Source: Chloroflexota bacterium (GTDB lineage: Bacteria; Chloroflexota; Anaerolineae; J102). Taken from it: 6,182 nucleotides of DNA. Made by a program: the position numbers and the translations under genes. A model generated the notes under the pieces. The model made no database searches, was not told the DNA's origin, and saw nothing but the letters and a program-made list of their open reading frames with translations. Positions 1 through 6,066 of this stretch are shown here, piece after piece. Numbering within the stretch: position 1 is the first letter of the stretch; every line of letters starts with the position of its first letter. The DNA is taken from positions 1-6,182 of the forward strand of contig PIVW01000357.1 in NCBI GenBank assembly GCA_003353825.1. Direction: 5' to 3'.

Positions 1-33
1 GGCCAACCTAACTTCCAGTGCGCGCCCTTGCAA

Positions 34-58
34 GCCCCGCCGATCTTGACGGCGGGGC
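34..58. terminator. GC-rich perfect hairpin upstream of the tRNA, possible terminator
   Basis: Positions 34-42 and 50-58 form a perfect nine-base-pair stem around a seven-base loop (ATCTTGA). There is no T-run on either side, so it is not a textbook intrinsic terminator. It may end a transcript that starts outside the window or be a processing structure. A second, weaker hairpin (CTCCGG at 82-87, CCGGAG at 95-100) lies between it and the tRNA. I found no convincing -35/-10 pair for the tRNA in 59-115. Confidence 0.35.
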
Positions 59-115
59 CGCCGCGCGGCATTCTCCGCTTGCTCCGGCGCCCGACCGGAG
101 ACACCCTATCCCCAA

Positions 116-191
<76 letters not shown>

Positions 192-203
192 ATTTCCCGT
201 TCG

Positions 204-220
204 GGCTTGCCCGGCAAGCC
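204..220. terminator. Hairpin just after the tRNA, possible tRNA terminator or processing site
   Basis: GGCTTGC (204-210) pairs with GCAAGCC (214-220) around a three-base loop. An overlapping small hairpin, CCCG-TT-CGGG, lies at 196-205. No T-tract follows, so the role as a terminator is inferred from position, 13 bases after the tRNA CCA. The rest of the gap to the next gene (221-402) is GC-rich, with a long-range inverted repeat (AACCCGC at 272-278, GCGGGTT at 303-309) and no gene that I can support. Confidence 0.35.
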
Positions 221-414
221 TACAAACGCCCCAAAGCCGGCAGTCCGCACAAAGCCGCGCAGTTAAGGAGGAACCCGCAGGGGCAAATCCTTGCACGGGG
301 CGGCGGGTTGCTGAAATCGCGGGGGTGTCGTATCCGGTCCCGTGCCTGCGGTTATCACATGCGGGTGGTTTGAGTGCTGGTTCTCTGGTATTTATTACAA
401 ACGGAGGATGATAA

Positions 415-639
415 ATGGCCCTCATTACAGATTTTGAGTACACTACTAAGGGACGAGATAAAGTCCAGGAAAGTGTAAAAGCCACGTACCGCGTGTTTCG
501 CGATAGTCACGGTGATCCTTATCTGCAAATTAACACCTACGGGTCACCACACCGCCAAAGGCCAGATACGACAAGCCAGACTATTCAGCTCGGCCCGGAA
601 GGGCTTGAACAGCTTCGGGGATTGCTCAAAAAGATTTGA
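415..639 (+). CDS. Small conserved-looking protein of unknown function, 74 aa
   Basis: The ATG at 415 has a good Shine-Dalgarno, GGAGG at 403-407, seven bases upstream. The 74-residue product has no signal peptide or membrane segment. It is predicted as mostly beta in the first two thirds (a stretch ending YLQINTYGS, residues 36-44), with a polar SQTIQLGPEG segment and a C-terminal amphipathic helix (LEQLRGLLKKI) at the end. This order of strands followed by one helix loosely recalls PC4-like single-stranded nucleic-acid-binding folds, but that is only a resemblance by eye. I have the impression that similar short proteins occur in bacterial defence islands, without a known role. It is about 650 bases from the CBASS operon and separated by a minus-strand gene, so it is not in the same operon. 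No convincing promoter is visible: a TTGAGT at 370 with a TATTAC at 393 would place the transcript start inside the ribosome binding site. Confidence 0.8.
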   Translation: MALITDFEYTTKGRDKVQESVKATYRVFRDSHGDPYLQINTYGSPHRQRPDTTSQTIQLGPEGLEQLRGLLKKI

Positions 640-668
640 ATTCGATTCTCAACTTACGCCCGCTACCA
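636..668 (+). other. tRNA T-arm/3'-end-like patch, possible degenerate attachment site
   Basis: TTCGATTC at 641-648 repeats the T-loop of the tRNA-Ala (169-176). Here it is flanked by TTGA and TCAA, which can form a short stem. It is followed 18 bases later by CGCTACCA, ending in CCA. The spacing is six bases too long for a real tRNA 3' half, and the repeat is only eight bases. It may be a decayed att site left by an earlier insertion, or chance. Confidence 0.2.
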
Positions 669-741
669 TCACGCCAAGCTGGTCCGGGAGTTAACGGGCG
701 GATTTCTCGAACGCGCGAGACGTATGGAGCGTCCACATCGC

Positions 742-972
742 TTAGATAAGTTTTTCTTTTTTCAGTTCCGAGAAAAATTTTCCGGCGGGACGAACCGGAT
801 CATTCTGTTTTTGAGCATGCTTCAGGGCATCCAGGACTTCCGCGTCGTCCAGGATCTCCATAAGCGTGGCTTCATCGACGTGCTCCAACGCCTCGACGAT
901 CTTCGGGTTATGGAATTCTCTGTCGATGCGCACGGTTCGTGCTCCTGTTTCAGGATGGGCTTTCGTGATCAT
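742..972 (-). CDS. Small charged hypothetical protein, 76 aa
   Basis: I do not recognise this protein. Read from the ATG at 972 it has 76 residues, is soluble and rich in Glu, Asp and Lys. It carries an alpha-helical centre (KIVEALEHVDEATLMEILDD, with more helix after it) and a basic C-terminus ending in KKEKLI. The codons favour G or C at the third position, as expected for a real gene of a GC-rich host, and this frame looks better than the overlapping plus-strand frame at 724-993. The start is uncertain. A GTG at 981 lies in frame, just after a TAA stop, and neither start has a clear ribosome binding site. It points away from the CBASS operon and could be an independent cargo gene or the decayed remainder of a longer one. 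No T-rich terminator follows its stop. Confidence 0.5.
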   Translation of the reverse strand: MITKAHPETGARTVRIDREFHNPKIVEALEHVDEATLMEILDDAEVLDALKHAQKQNDPVRPAGKFFSELKKEKLI

Positions 973-984
973 GACCAGCACATA

Positions 985-1293
985 TTAGCATAAATCCGTC
1001 GATGCTGCGCAAATGGCATGAGCCTTCCCTGGCCGCCCCATCGCTTGGGGCTGCTCTTTCACAGACCCGTCCAACAGGCTGTTGCTGTCGGGCCGGTTCT
1101 CTATCGCATGATCATCGGTCCCGCAGATTCTGATGGCCAGACCCGGGAACTGGAGTGAAGGGGACACCTAGTTTAGCAGATATTGTGGGATGTGATACTT
1201 GCGGGCACAAAATGTTGGGTTATATCTAGGCAATAAGAGTGTACTGAAAGCTGGGGGTGCAATCCATGCAGGTTAATGCTATTAGGAATCATT
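985..1293. other. Gene-poor stretch upstream of the CBASS operon
   Basis: About 310 bases hold no gene that I can support. A 60-codon minus-strand frame (985-1167) and a plus-strand stretch in the frame of 1081-1158 (reading VAVGPVLYRMIIGPADSDG, then stop) have no ribosome binding site and no clear family, and may be decayed remnants. The composition changes around 1170 from GC-rich to AT-richer, which could mark an old insertion junction. The last 120 bases are the likely promoter and leader of the operon. Confidence 0.5.
1199..1226 (+). promoter_or_regulatory. Weak candidate sigma-70 promoter for the CBASS operon
   Basis: TTGCGG at 1199-1204 (three of six matches to the -35 consensus) lies 16 bases before TATATC at 1221-1226 (four of six matches to the -10 consensus). 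The transcript would start near 1233 and leave a leader of about 60 bases before the start of capV. A loose inverted repeat, TTGTG at 1183-1187 and CACAA at 1206-1210, overlaps the -35 and could be an operator, but it is short. I see no regulator gene next to it. Confidence 0.3.
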
Positions 1294-2388
1294 ATGAATT
1301 CAGATAGACCATTTCGTGTGTTGTCGATCGACGGCGGAGGTATGCGCGGACTGTACACCGCGACCTACCTAGAAACGCTCTGCCGCCGATTCAACGATGG
1401 AAAGGTTTTGGATGTCGGCTCTGCGTTTGATCTGATCGTCGGGACCAGTACCGGGGGCATTCTGGCATGTGGATTAGCTGCTGGTGTAGGCCTAGACCGA
1501 ATTTCGATTTTGTACCAGAAACACGGCTCCGCGATTTTTCCAAGACCTATACCAGACTTGGATTTTGGCAACCTTACGCAGATCGTTGTGTCGGGACTGA
1601 AGCTCTATAATTGGGAAACCAGTCGGGCAAAATGGGCCGCAGATGGCCAAGCTGCATTGCGCACAGCACTGGAGGAAGTCCTAAACAGTAGGACCGTAAA
1701 GCAAACCTGGGAACATAGAAATATCGCTCTTTGCATCCCGGCCGTGAATATGTCGAACCATAAACCTTGGGTTTTTAAAACGCCTCATTTGGCGGGAAAG
1801 ACCAGGGATGACGAATACAGTTTGGTTGATGTCTGCCTGGCGACGGCTGCCGCCCCGATTTTGCTCCCCTTGGCGATCACCGATGTACCCAGCGAAGACA
1901 AATATAATGTCTTTGCGGACGGTGGTCTTTGGGCGAACAACCCTGTCATGGTCGGACTGGTTGAAGCGCTTCAACTGGCGTCCCATAAGCAAGCAATTGA
2001 AATTATGACCATTGGCACGTGTGCACCACCTTCCGGGCGGGCCATCACTAAGGAAGGCGGAAATTGGGGGCTGGCCCAATGGAAAGCGGGGCTTGAAATC
2101 GTTGAGACTTCGCTTGAGGCGCAGTCCGTCGGTTACGAGTTGATCGCCGCTCAGATTGCCCCTTATTTGGACCGCCCTTGTAAAATCATGCGGTTGCCAA
2201 CGGGGGGGCCGCCTTCTGGCGATCAAGCAACCTATGTCGGCATGGACAAGGCCGACGAGATGGCGTGCAAGGTATTGTCTGACCTGGGGCGGAACGACGG
2301 TGAACAGGCGCACAGTTCAATCACACGCGGCAACCAGAAACTGGCACCAATTGGGGACATTTTTAGAAACTTGAAAGAGTTGAGGTAA
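1294..2388 (+). CDS. capV: CapV: patatin-like phospholipase, CBASS effector
   Basis: This is the killer enzyme of the CBASS system. In characterised systems CapV is switched on by the cyclic dinucleotide made by the neighbouring cyclase (3'3'-cGAMP for the best-known one) and hydrolyses membrane phospholipids, which destroys the infected cell's membrane. With the start at 1294 it has 364 residues. The oxyanion-hole motif DGGGMRG is at residues 13-19. The nucleophile elbow GTSTG is at 50-54, with Ser52, and the catalytic dyad Asp is Asp209 in DGG (209-211). All are intact and the length fits a full-length single-domain effector. There is no signal peptide, so it should act from the cytosol on the inner membrane. 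I chose the ATG at 1294 because AGGA (1284-1287) lies six bases upstream. The in-frame ATG at 1276 would add six residues but has a poor site. The stop overlaps the ATG of a small frame (TAATG), and the cyclase follows. Confidence 0.95.
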   Translation: MNSDRPFRVLSIDGGGMRGLYTATYLETLCRRFNDGKVLDVGSAFDLIVGTSTGGILACGLAAGVGLDRISILYQKHGSAIFPRPIPDLDFGNLTQIVVSGLKLYNWETSRAKWAADGQAALRTALEEVLNSRTVKQTWEHRNIALCIPAVNMSNHKPWVFKTPHLAGKTRDDEYSLVDVCLATAAAPILLPLAITDVPSEDKYNVFADGGLWANNPVMVGLVEALQLASHKQAIEIMTIGTCAPPSGRAITKEGGNWGLAQWKAGLEIVETSLEAQSVGYELIAAQIAPYLDRPCKIMRLPTGGPPSGDQATYVGMDKADEMACKVLSDLGRNDGEQAHSSITRGNQKLAPIGDIFRNLKELR

Positions 2389-2531
2389 TGGCAGCACCAC
2401 TTCTATGGGCCGCTGCTGGACTTGGATTGGGATTTGCAATTCAGCGGGTTTTGAAGGGGAAAAACGATGTATCAGTGCGGAAAAGAGATAAAGAAGTACC
2501 ACAACGAGAAAGTAACTCTGTCTCAGGTTGA
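2388..2531 (+). CDS. Putative 47-aa single-helix membrane protein overlapping the cyclase gene
   Basis: The frame begins at the ATG of a TAATG overlap with the capV stop, a layout that allows translational re-initiation. GAGG (2382-2385) lies close upstream, though the spacing of two bases is too short for an ideal site. The product starts MAAPLLWAAAGLGLGFAIQR. Residues 4-22 would form one short, Gly/Ala-rich membrane helix. A strongly basic, polar tail follows (VRKRDKEV and beyond), which by the positive-inside rule puts the C-terminus in the cytosol. It fills the otherwise non-coding gap between capV and the cyclase and runs 65 bases into the cyclase gene in a different frame. The cyclase ribosome binding site lies within it. 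I know of no standard CBASS component like this. It may be a real accessory protein (for example a membrane anchor or regulator of CapV), a translational-coupling leader, or a chance frame. Confidence 0.45.
   Translation: MAAPLLWAAAGLGLGFAIQRVLKGKNDVSVRKRDKEVPQRESNSVSG
2455..2460 (+). promoter_or_regulatory. Ribosome binding site of the cyclase gene
   Basis: AGGGGA lies six bases before the ATG at 2467. It decides the start, because the cyclase frame has a TGA at 2452-2454 and this is the first start codon after it. Confidence 0.8.
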
Positions 2532-3525
2532 ACAAAAGAACATGCGAGACCGGCGTGACGCTAATCGAAAGCGTCTCAAGAATGGTCTTGAGAAGAACGG
2601 TGATCCTAAACCCAAGGACCAATGGACCCAAGGCTCTTATGCTATGAAAACCATGATCCAGGAGGACGGACAGAAATATGACATTGATGATGGTGTGTGT
2701 TTCGACCAGGAAGACCTGAAGGGTTTAGGTGGAGCAGACAAGACGGCACTAGTTGCACGGAACATGGTGTGTGATGCCGTTAACGATGGTTCTTTCAAAC
2801 GCCCGCCTAAAGTAAAAAAGAATTGTGTCCGCGTTTTCTATGATACCGGTTATCACGTTGACATCCCGGTCTACCGAACGCGGGAAGAAGAAAATTTATG
2901 GGGCGATACTGAAACCCATATTGAGCTTGCAAGCGCGGATTGGAAAAAAAGTGCCCCCCGGACGGTGACGGATTGGTTTAACAAAGCCGTCAAAGACCAG
3001 AGCCCACCTGACGATCAAACCCAATTCCGGCGCATTGTTCGTTTGATGAAAAAATTTGCCCATTCGCGGGAGACTTGGCCTGACAAAAACCCGAGTGGGT
3101 TCACGATCTCCAAGCTGGTGGAGGAGAGTTATGTGGGGATTTTCGGTGATGACGAACAGGCCTTTCACAAGACGATGAAGGCGATCAAACAACGTCTCGA
3201 TTTGAACCTAAGTGTCAAACACCCGGTCGTAGATGAAATGTTGGCCGAAGATGACGATTCCAAAACAAGATTTCTCCGAGATAAGCTATCCGAGAATTTG
3301 AAGCATCTCGACGTGTTGGATGATCCCAATTGCACGAAGTCTGAGGTCCTGAGAGCCTGGAAAAAGGTGTTAAACGATGACTATTTTGAGGGACTTGCCG
3401 AAGACGAGGAAGAAAGTACAGCTGCATCTAAAACCGGAGGGATCTCGGCTCTGAACATTGGTTTGTTCTCGGTGGGAGCTGCTACAGCGGCTGTAGACAA
3501 AGAGGGGGGAGGCCGATTTGGATGA
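2467..3525 (+). CDS. dncV: DncV-like CD-NTase (cyclic dinucleotide synthase of CBASS)
   Basis: This is the sensor-synthase of the system. It joins nucleotides into a cyclic dinucleotide second messenger that activates CapV. The nucleotidyltransferase core is complete. QGSYAM at residues 55-60 supplies the GS motif (Gly56-Ser57). DIDD at 72-75 supplies the two metal-binding acidic residues (Asp72, Asp74), and HVDIP at 130-134 supplies the third (Asp132). The helical C-terminal lobe follows, with GFTISKLVEE at 211-220. The 352-residue length fits a full enzyme. The pairing with a phospholipase and a Cap2/Cap3 pair suggests 3'3'-cGAMP, but the sequence alone does not prove the product. After an acidic linker (about 304-318) comes a hydrophobic Gly/Ala stretch (ISALNIGLFSVGAATAAV, 326-343) and the tail GGGRFG (347-352). 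A free C-terminal glycine is what Cap2 is expected to activate and conjugate. The last eight bases overlap cap2. Confidence 0.95.
   Translation: MYQCGKEIKKYHNEKVTLSQVEQKNMRDRRDANRKRLKNGLEKNGDPKPKDQWTQGSYAMKTMIQEDGQKYDIDDGVCFDQEDLKGLGGADKTALVARNMVCDAVNDGSFKRPPKVKKNCVRVFYDTGYHVDIPVYRTREEENLWGDTETHIELASADWKKSAPRTVTDWFNKAVKDQSPPDDQTQFRRIVRLMKKFAHSRETWPDKNPSGFTISKLVEESYVGIFGDDEQAFHKTMKAIKQRLDLNLSVKHPVVDEMLAEDDDSKTRFLRDKLSENLKHLDVLDDPNCTKSEVLRAWKKVLNDDYFEGLAEDEEESTAASKTGGISALNIGLFSVGAATAAVDKEGGGRFG
3508..3512 (+). promoter_or_regulatory. Ribosome binding site of cap2 inside the cyclase tail codons
   Basis: GGAGG, within a longer purine run (3501-3512), lies five bases before the TTG at 3518. It supports that rare start over the nearby ATG at 3522, which is in another frame and stops after 15 codons. 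The same bases encode the Gly-Gly-Gly of the cyclase C-terminus. Confidence 0.75.
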
Positions 3526-5302
3526 TTTTGCCAAATCGTTACGCTATGACCGTGCAAGAAAGGAATTAGATGTTTATGTCGGCAAACTCCCGGCTGATAC
3601 CCGTCACCTATCCAAATCTGAGATAAAGAAAAATTACCCACAATCAAGAGAGGGATGGCGCATCCCAGTTGAATGTGGGGTAGAAGTCCATCCAGTCGAC
3701 TACCTGATAGACGGGAATTTTCCGTACAGCACACCACGCCTTGCTCTGCCAGATTACAAGCGCGGTTTGCATTGGCCCCATTTATTTGAGTCCGAGGGCA
3801 ACGATCTGTGCGTGTTGCCGAACAATGCTGAGATTGACCCAACGTTACCGGTTGGAGTGTTTCAGTACCTTATGATTGAAGCCCATGACTTGATCCAGAA
3901 GTGCATGTCAGATGAGTTGGATGACGACTTTGACGAGGAATTCCTCTCGTATTGGGCGCTACGGGCAACCAAGTCCGAGACACCAATCTATAGCCTTTTA
4001 GAGCCAGTAGGATCGACGCGCCACATTGACTTGGTAGAAGGTCCGAAGGAAATTGTTGCCTGTGAAAAATGTGCCGATGGCCAAGCTTGGTTGGCCAACC
4101 TGTACGGAGAAAAGTACACTAAGAGACCGGTTCGGAAAGCCCTGATCGTATGGCTAGGTGCACCCCCGAAATTGAAGGGCTTTTCGCGTACTAACAGCGT
4201 TTTGCTATCCTGTCTTGATGATCTGGATAGAGATGCTGCGAAGGTACTCAAGAAAGCCCTAAAAAATGGCGAGTGCATGGTGGTCTTCGGGTTCAAAGCA
4301 AGGCATGGCACGGCGTTAGTTGCTGAAAGGGTGAAACCAAGCGATGCAAAAACGAAAGGTACGGGCAGAAAGGAAAGCATTAAGGCGCGGTTAGTCGATG
4401 CAGGGAAAACGCAGTTTTATGATGTTCAGCGGGTCGATCACCGTTGGCTGCATGGACGGGACCAGGATGACCGTTCGACTGATTTAAAAGACAAATCTGT
4501 AGTCTTAATCGGCTGTGGGGCTGTTGGTGGCTCTATAGCGGTGAGGTTGGCTCAAGCTGGAGTCGGCACAATTCACTGTATTGATCCCGATATGCTCAAA
4601 TGGGAGAATATAGGGCGGCATGTTCTTGGGGGGGAAGACGTTGGGGAGATCAAGTCCAAGGCATTGACGCTCAGACTTCGGCGCCGATTTCCGCACCTGA
4701 AATTTGATTGCGAACCCTCCCTGTGGCAAAAGGTGGATGGCAGAAAAAAGGTATTTAGCAAGGCGGACCTTGTGATCACAACAACGGGTTCATGGCAGGC
4801 AGAAGGACAATTAAACGACTTGGCGCGGGCCTCTACAGATTTTCCGCCAGTTCTATATGGATGGGTGGAAGCTCATGCAGTGGCGGGGCATGCAGTTCTG
4901 ATCCCACCAGGGGACGCTTGTCTCGCCTGTCACTTCGAACCCAAGGGGAAGCCCGTTCATAAGGTTGTTTCTTGGAATGAGGTAGTTCAGTTTCGGAGAG
5001 AGCCTGCTTGTGGCACGTTCTTTCAACCATTTGGGCCAATCGAGCTTTCTTTTGTTAATTCCCTGATCGCGGATGAGGCTCTTAACGCTCTGTTGGAGCG
5101 GCCGAAAGCTGCAAAGTGGGCAACTTGGATTGCATCTAAAGATCACGTTACGAAAACAGGTGGAATCTGGTCCAATGAATGGATCGACAGTTTTGACGAT
5201 CCAGGCGAGGGAGCGAGGCGGATAAAAAGGGAGTGGCCTAGCAACCCAAATTGTAAAATTTGCGGTGAAGGTCGCGAAAGGATGAAGAATGATCGACCTT
5301 GA
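3518..5302 (+). CDS. cap2: Cap2: E2-E1 fusion, ubiquitin-transfer-like enzyme of type II CBASS
   Basis: In known systems Cap2 adenylates the C-terminal glycine of the cyclase, passes it through a thioester on its own cysteines and attaches it to cellular targets, which primes the cyclase for stronger signalling. The 594-residue protein has the expected order. An N-terminal E2-like domain comes first, with the active cysteine Cys98 in NDLCVLP. A middle linker domain follows, holding an extra CxxC pair (Cys182, Cys185). The ThiF/E1-type adenylation domain begins about residue 323: nucleotide-binding IGCGAVGG at 331-338, Asp356 in CIDPD, and NIGRH at 364-368 with the conserved Arg367. Cys498 in EPACGT is the likely E1 catalytic cysteine. 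CLAC (468-471) and CKIC (579-582) look like the two halves of a structural zinc site. Start: TTG with a strong GGAGG; it overlaps the cyclase by 8 bases and cap3 by 14, so translation is probably coupled. No broken motif is visible. Confidence 0.95.
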   Translation: MDDFAKSLRYDRARKELDVYVGKLPADTRHLSKSEIKKNYPQSREGWRIPVECGVEVHPVDYLIDGNFPYSTPRLALPDYKRGLHWPHLFESEGNDLCVLPNNAEIDPTLPVGVFQYLMIEAHDLIQKCMSDELDDDFDEEFLSYWALRATKSETPIYSLLEPVGSTRHIDLVEGPKEIVACEKCADGQAWLANLYGEKYTKRPVRKALIVWLGAPPKLKGFSRTNSVLLSCLDDLDRDAAKVLKKALKNGECMVVFGFKARHGTALVAERVKPSDAKTKGTGRKESIKARLVDAGKTQFYDVQRVDHRWLHGRDQDDRSTDLKDKSVVLIGCGAVGGSIAVRLAQAGVGTIHCIDPDMLKWENIGRHVLGGEDVGEIKSKALTLRLRRRFPHLKFDCEPSLWQKVDGRKKVFSKADLVITTTGSWQAEGQLNDLARASTDFPPVLYGWVEAHAVAGHAVLIPPGDACLACHFEPKGKPVHKVVSWNEVVQFRREPACGTFFQPFGPIELSFVNSLIADEALNALLERPKAAKWATWIASKDHVTKTGGIWSNEWIDSFDDPGEGARRIKREWPSNPNCKICGEGRERMKNDRP

Positions 5303-5750
5303 ACTGGGAAATTCCGGTCAGCGATTGTTATTTGAAAGAGCTGTGCTCGATCACTTCGCTCGCCACCGACAAACAGATGAAAATCCCAATGAAGCGGGCG
5401 GACAACTTTTTTCGAGTTTTGAAGACGGTGTAATACGCGTGTTGCGGGCGACAGGACCTCGGCTAACGGACAAACGCGAGCCGTTAATTTATGTTCCAGA
5501 TCGCGAAGAAGAGCGAAAAGAAATAAGAAAGAATTTTGCGAAGGGGCTTCATTTCGTTGGAGATTGGCATACACATCCAGAGCGGGTTCCTTCGCCGTCG
5601 GTTATTGATGTTCAGAATATGCAGGATTGTTTCCGGCGTTCCGTCCACGGGCTGAACTTTTTTGTTTTGGCCATTGTAGGTGACGAAACCGGAGCTCTGA
5701 AGGTATCGGTAAGCCTATGTAATACCAACATGTGCATTGATTTGATGTGA
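5289..5750 (+). CDS. cap3: Cap3: JAMM/JAB-type isopeptidase of type II CBASS
   Basis: This is a deubiquitinase-like metalloprotease. In studied systems Cap3 cuts the bond between the cyclase C-terminus and its targets, so it counteracts Cap2 and keeps signalling in check. The 153-residue protein is a single JAMM domain with a complete zinc site. Glu35 lies in NEAGG, and the signature HTHP...SxxD runs from His94 through His96 and Ser104 to Asp107, with the canonical spacing of six residues between HTHP and the serine. The start at 5289 has AGGA (5279-5282) six bases upstream and lies inside the end of cap2. The length is normal for the family and the C-terminus looks natural, although a transposase fragment begins only four bases after the stop. 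I see no terminator for the operon directly after it, so the original 3' end may have been lost. Confidence 0.95.
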   Translation: MIDLELGNSGQRLLFERAVLDHFARHRQTDENPNEAGGQLFSSFEDGVIRVLRATGPRLTDKREPLIYVPDREEERKEIRKNFAKGLHFVGDWHTHPERVPSPSVIDVQNMQDCFRRSVHGLNFFVLAIVGDETGALKVSVSLCNTNMCIDLM

Positions 5751-5754
5751 ACGC

Positions 5755-6010
5755 ATGCCCATGGAAGAATTTGCTCGACTGCCTTTCACCTGCAACAGAA
5801 ACATACAGTGGCGTCATCAGTTCAGCCATCGCTTGGCGCGACGCACCAACGCGCTTGCACTCTTGGGTCGAGGCATGAGTTGCGCAGAGGTCAGTTCGGT
5901 ATTTCTGCTTGATGACGATACAGTTCGAACTTGGTTTCGGCTCTACAGGGAAGACGATATCGATGGGCTGGCCAGGTTCGGCTACGAGGGCAGCGCTGGT
6001 CATCTGAACG
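5755..6010 (+). pseudogene. Truncated IS630-type transposase, N-terminal helix-turn-helix only
   Basis: The frame encodes the N-terminal DNA-binding part of an IS630-family transposase. This is a winged or paired helix-turn-helix with the stretch NALALLGRGMSCAEV (residues 33-47), followed by LLDDDTVRTWFRLY and the GxEGSAGHLN end of the domain. After about residue 85 the family pattern stops and the frame runs on as a proline-rich random tail to 6132. The whole DDE catalytic domain is missing, so it cannot transpose. There is no ribosome binding site and no room for a terminal inverted repeat before it, because cap3 ends at 5750; the left end of the element is therefore also gone. It records an old insertion and deletion at the right border of the island. 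Confidence 0.8.
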
Positions 6011-6019
6011 CCCGGTTCC

Positions 6020-6044
6020 TAGAAAGAAGGAGCGGGCGTCCCGC
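6020..6044 (-). terminator. Intrinsic terminator of the minus-strand flanking gene
   Basis: Read on the minus strand, GCGGG-ACG-CCCGC (6044 to 6032) forms a five-pair all-GC stem with a three-base loop. A T-rich tail, TCCTTCTTTCT (6031 to 6021), follows. It lies 22 bases after the stop of the minus-strand gene, as expected for its terminator. The transposase remnant stops just beyond it. Confidence 0.7.
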
Positions 6045-6065
6045 ACCTCCCCCAACCCCCGCCCC
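6040..6065 (-). other. G-quadruplex-type motif in the 3' untranslated region of the flanking gene
   Basis: On the minus strand there are G-runs at 6065-6062 (4), 6060-6056 (5), 6053-6049 (5) and 6042-6040 (3), with loops of 1, 2 and 6 bases. This fits the usual G3+N1-7 pattern. The motif lies between the stop codon and the terminator and shares its last G-run with the terminator stem, so the two structures could compete. Folding is predicted from the pattern only. Confidence 0.5.
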
Positions 6066-6066
6066 A

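Larger units (their letters stand above)
192..6010. mobile_element. Putative accessory (defence) island at the 3' end of tRNA-Ala, limits inferred
   Basis: Between the tRNA-Ala and the minus-strand gene at the right end lie two small hypothetical genes, a complete CBASS operon and a transposase fragment. Their base composition is visibly less GC-rich than that of either flank. This arrangement is typical of islands inserted at tRNA genes. I see no integrase, and no copy of the tRNA 3' end near the right border, so the limits and mechanism are inferred. The element may have decayed or may extend beyond the window. Confidence 0.35.

Noticed and set aside
705..720. Small inverted repeat TCTCG...CGAGA, considered as terminator for the minus-strand gene
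   Set aside because: Five pairs only, with no T-run after it in either direction.
724..993. Plus-strand open frame opposite the small minus-strand gene
   Set aside because: Runs of Phe from an A/T-rich tract, no ribosome binding site and poor codon pattern; the minus-strand reading is better.
1081..1158. Plus-strand stretch reading VGPVLYRMIIGPADSDG before a stop, faintly like the C-terminus of a TetR-type regulator
   Set aside because: No start codon with a binding site and no upstream domain in any frame; too short to support even a pseudogene call.
1681..2313. Long minus-strand open frame (210 codons) inside capV
   Set aside because: It is a shadow of capV: rich in Arg and Pro, no domain visible and no binding site.
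3381..3842. Minus-strand open frame over the cyclase-cap2 junction
   Set aside because: Antisense to two well-supported genes with catalytic motifs; no independent evidence.
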